From positions 1 to 6,547 of the forward strand of contig PYCK01000021.1 in NCBI GenBank assembly GCA_009649835.1: a stretch of DNA of 6,547 nucleotides. Reading direction: 5' to 3'. Of this stretch, positions 5,338 to 6,547 are shown one piece after another. Made by a program: the position numbers and the translations under genes. A model generated the notes under the pieces. It had not been told where the DNA came from and did not search any database. It saw nothing but the letters and a program-made list of their open reading frames with translations. The DNA is from Candidatus Methanocomedens sp. Its GTDB lineage: Archaea; Halobacteriota; Methanosarcinia; Methanosarcinales; Methanocomedenaceae. The number at the start of each line of letters is the position of its first letter. Position 1 is the first letter of the stretch.

Positions 5338-6195
5338 TTATTGCACCTTAGGTTCCGAGGATTCCATATTGCCCAGCAAGAGTACGAAAGATATCAGACA
5401 GCCCACGCCGATAAGTCCCCATAGAGCTACCAGCATGATGTCTTCCGACGCACCTGATTGAAACGCCCACACAGTGGCTGCGGATAATGCAGCCATATAA
5501 ACGGTGGCATTGACATTCCATATCACTGCCAACACATATCCCCAGGGTTGGCGCTTCCACAACCAGACCGCGCCCAACAGACCAAATGAGACCACTAATG
5601 ACAGGTCCAATGCAGATATCAGATTAGTAGGATGCTCTACATTAATGACGATTTCTGGAACCTGTCCGGTGAAAACGTATCCGAGTGATAGAGAGATATG
5701 AAAACTACCCAGCAACAGTGCCACGAGCACCATGTACCCGCCAATCCATTTCACAGGCGTACCAGGTCGAAACCGCTCTGTAATTCCCTTCACATTTAGT
5801 GACGTTATTCCAAAGATGAGAGCAAAAATCGAAAGGGTAAATAGTGCAACATACACTAAAAAGAGGCTGTTAAATGCTGCCCCAAAGAGATAAAAAGCAT
5901 AGTTGTAAAGCGTGTAAAATAACATTCCAAACCAGACCAACTGTGCGCGCTGCGAGCCCCGTTTTGAAAGCACCAATGATAGGATCAACAGAGGTACGGC
6001 TAAAAGAAGCGTCACCAAGTCATTGCTGTACAAGGCTGACTTAACCAGGAGGTTATCTTGGTAAATGCCGTCGATAAAAAGCCCTCCCACAGATGCTACA
6101 ACCATCAAGATGACGATAATGACCGAGAGAATAAAAGCCGATTTAAATTCTGTCTTTAACATTGTTTCTTCATTTTTCATCGGTTTTTCTTTCAT
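5338..6195 (-). CDS. Polytopic integral membrane protein of unknown function, probable cassette gene
   Basis: I do not recognise the family. From ATG at 6195 the protein has 285 residues, with a charged N-terminus (MKEKPMKNEE) and about eight hydrophobic segments near residues 19-42, 58-77, 85-106, 109-131, 149-177, 193-214, 218-246 and 253-276, ending in a short polar tail. WKRQPWGY at 213-220 is a basic/aromatic turn of a type common in uncharacterised small membrane proteins. No transport, enzyme or cofactor motif is seen. The start is chosen because GGAG lies about eight bases before it. The open frame extends to 6351, but those 52 extra codons run through the attC-like site at 6235-6328 and are rejected. 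The gene is enclosed by two attC-like sites and has the size of a one-gene integron cassette. TATATC near 6208-6215 could be a promoter element of its own. Confidence 0.85.
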   Translation of the reverse strand: MKEKPMKNEETMLKTEFKSAFILSVIIVILMVVASVGGLFIDGIYQDNLLVKSALYSNDLVTLLLAVPLLILSLVLSKRGSQRAQLVWFGMLFYTLYNYAFYLFGAAFNSLFLVYVALFTLSIFALIFGITSLNVKGITERFRPGTPVKWIGGYMVLVALLLGSFHISLSLGYVFTGQVPEIVINVEHPTNLISALDLSLVVSFGLLGAVWLWKRQPWGYVLAVIWNVNATVYMAALSAATVWAFQSGASEDIMLVALWGLIGVGCLISFVLLLGNMESSEPKVQ

Positions 6196-6234
6196 TTTTA
6201 CTTCTCCAATGATATATTGCTTCAGATTTATTGC

Positions 6235-6328
6235 GCTTAACGTTTCGCGGATATGAGAAGTTGCGACCAACAGGAGCAATTTGGGTGAAGTGACTGAAGG
6301 GAACGGAACCTCATATCCGCTGTTAGAT
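6235..6328. repeat. attC-like integron recombination site 2
   Basis: This 94-nt imperfect palindrome has the same plan as the one at 5180-5274. The outer boxes GCTTAAC (6235-6241) and GTTAGAT (6322-6328) both fit the RYYYAAC and GTTRRRY consensus exactly. GCGGATATGAG (6247-6257) pairs perfectly with CTCATATCCGC (6310-6320). After two extrahelical A bases (6258-6259) the stem resumes as GTT/AAC, then CG/CG past one mismatch. GTTGCGACC (6260-6268) is identical to the first site, and an AGGA-NN-CAAT stretch in the loop is shared as well. The stem sequence differs from the first site while its pairing is kept. On the minus strand it begins 29 bases after the stop of the partial gene at 6358. Confidence 0.8.
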
Positions 6329-6357
6329 GAAGTTTCGCCCCGTTGCCCCATATTCCA

Positions 6358-6547
6358 TTAAATTCTTTCAAAAATAAAATCACATTCTGACTTCCCATAT
6401 GCTAGAGTATTTTCCCATGAACTTCCTCTATGCACTTTTAATTTGGGAAAACCCGGTATGAAAAACTCCTTGTCTACTTCACAAAACAATTCTGTTAATT
6501 CAGAAACACCTAACGAATCAAAGAAATCTTTAAATACACATCTCCTG
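6358..6547 (-). CDS. C-terminal part of an ATC-hydrolase-like protein, 5' end outside window
   Basis: An open minus-strand frame runs from the window edge to TAA at 6358-6360, giving 62 residues. The sequence ends LAYGKSECDFIFERI, and upstream has LTELFCEVDKEFF and FPKLKVHRG. This order (a short acidic C-E-x-D helix, then a K-rich strand, then G-x-x-x-C-D-F near the end) resembles the C-terminus of the L-2-amino-thiazoline-4-carboxylic acid hydrolase family, members of which often have unknown substrates. The call is from pattern memory on a short fragment, so the family is tentative though the gene itself is likely real. The stop is 29 bases before an attC-like site in the same reading direction, making it the probable upstream neighbour in a cassette array. 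Confidence 0.6.
   Translation of the reverse strand, partial: RRCVFKDFFDSLGVSELTELFCEVDKEFFIPGFPKLKVHRGSSWENTLAYGKSECDFIFERI

Noticed and set aside
6196..6351. N-terminal extension of the membrane-protein frame up to 6351
   Set aside because: It reads straight through the attC-like palindrome, has no good ribosome binding site, and the internal ATG at 6195 has a strong one.
1..6547. CRISPR array, tRNA or rRNA gene
   Set aside because: No regularly spaced repeats and no cloverleaf or rRNA signature were seen on either strand.

Overview
The window looks like a piece of an archaeal chromosome, most likely Methanosarcinales-like (methanogen or ANME-type). That is an inference from an archaeal-type geranylgeranyl reductase, a DmpI-like tautomerase next to a small 2[4Fe-4S] ferredoxin, and archaeal-style gene starts. 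Several other genes (RsgA GTPase, ClpP protease, and probably TrmO) are of bacterial character, so the region appears to mix inherited and acquired genes. No single marker fixes the taxon.

Layout. Positions 1-453 (+) hold the 3' part of trmO, a tRNA t6A37 methyltransferase. Positions 457 to about 625 are non-coding, structured, and resemble the 5' end of a group II intron cut off in domain I. Positions 670-1764 (+) encode a complete RsgA. A small minus-strand pair follows: DmpI-like tautomerase (2091-2288) and ferredoxin (1817-2020). A divergent promoter region separates it from a plus-strand geranylgeranyl reductase family gene (2416-3687). A perfect hairpin lies between that gene and a convergent, complete clpP (3737-4369, minus). 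The clpP upstream region carries two dyad symmetries. Next is an in-frame but headless and tailless second copy of the geranylgeranyl reductase gene (4503-4811), then about 370 bases without a gene that end in a two-way terminator-like hairpin.

The right-hand third is the most interesting part. Two 94-95 nt elements (5180-5274 and 6235-6328) have the architecture of integron attC recombination sites: RYYYAAC-like and GTTRRRY outer boxes, a conserved flank, and a long imperfect stem whose sequence differs between copies while its pairing is kept. On the minus strand each follows a gene stop closely: a partial gene running off the window end (6358-6547, resembling the C-terminus of L-2-amino-thiazoline-4-carboxylic acid hydrolase family proteins) and a polytopic membrane protein of unknown function (5338-6195). 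This reads as two consecutive, co-oriented gene cassettes, i.e. the end of an integron-type cassette array in an apparently archaeal genome. No integrase gene is in the window. By orientation one would be expected, if present, beyond the right edge.
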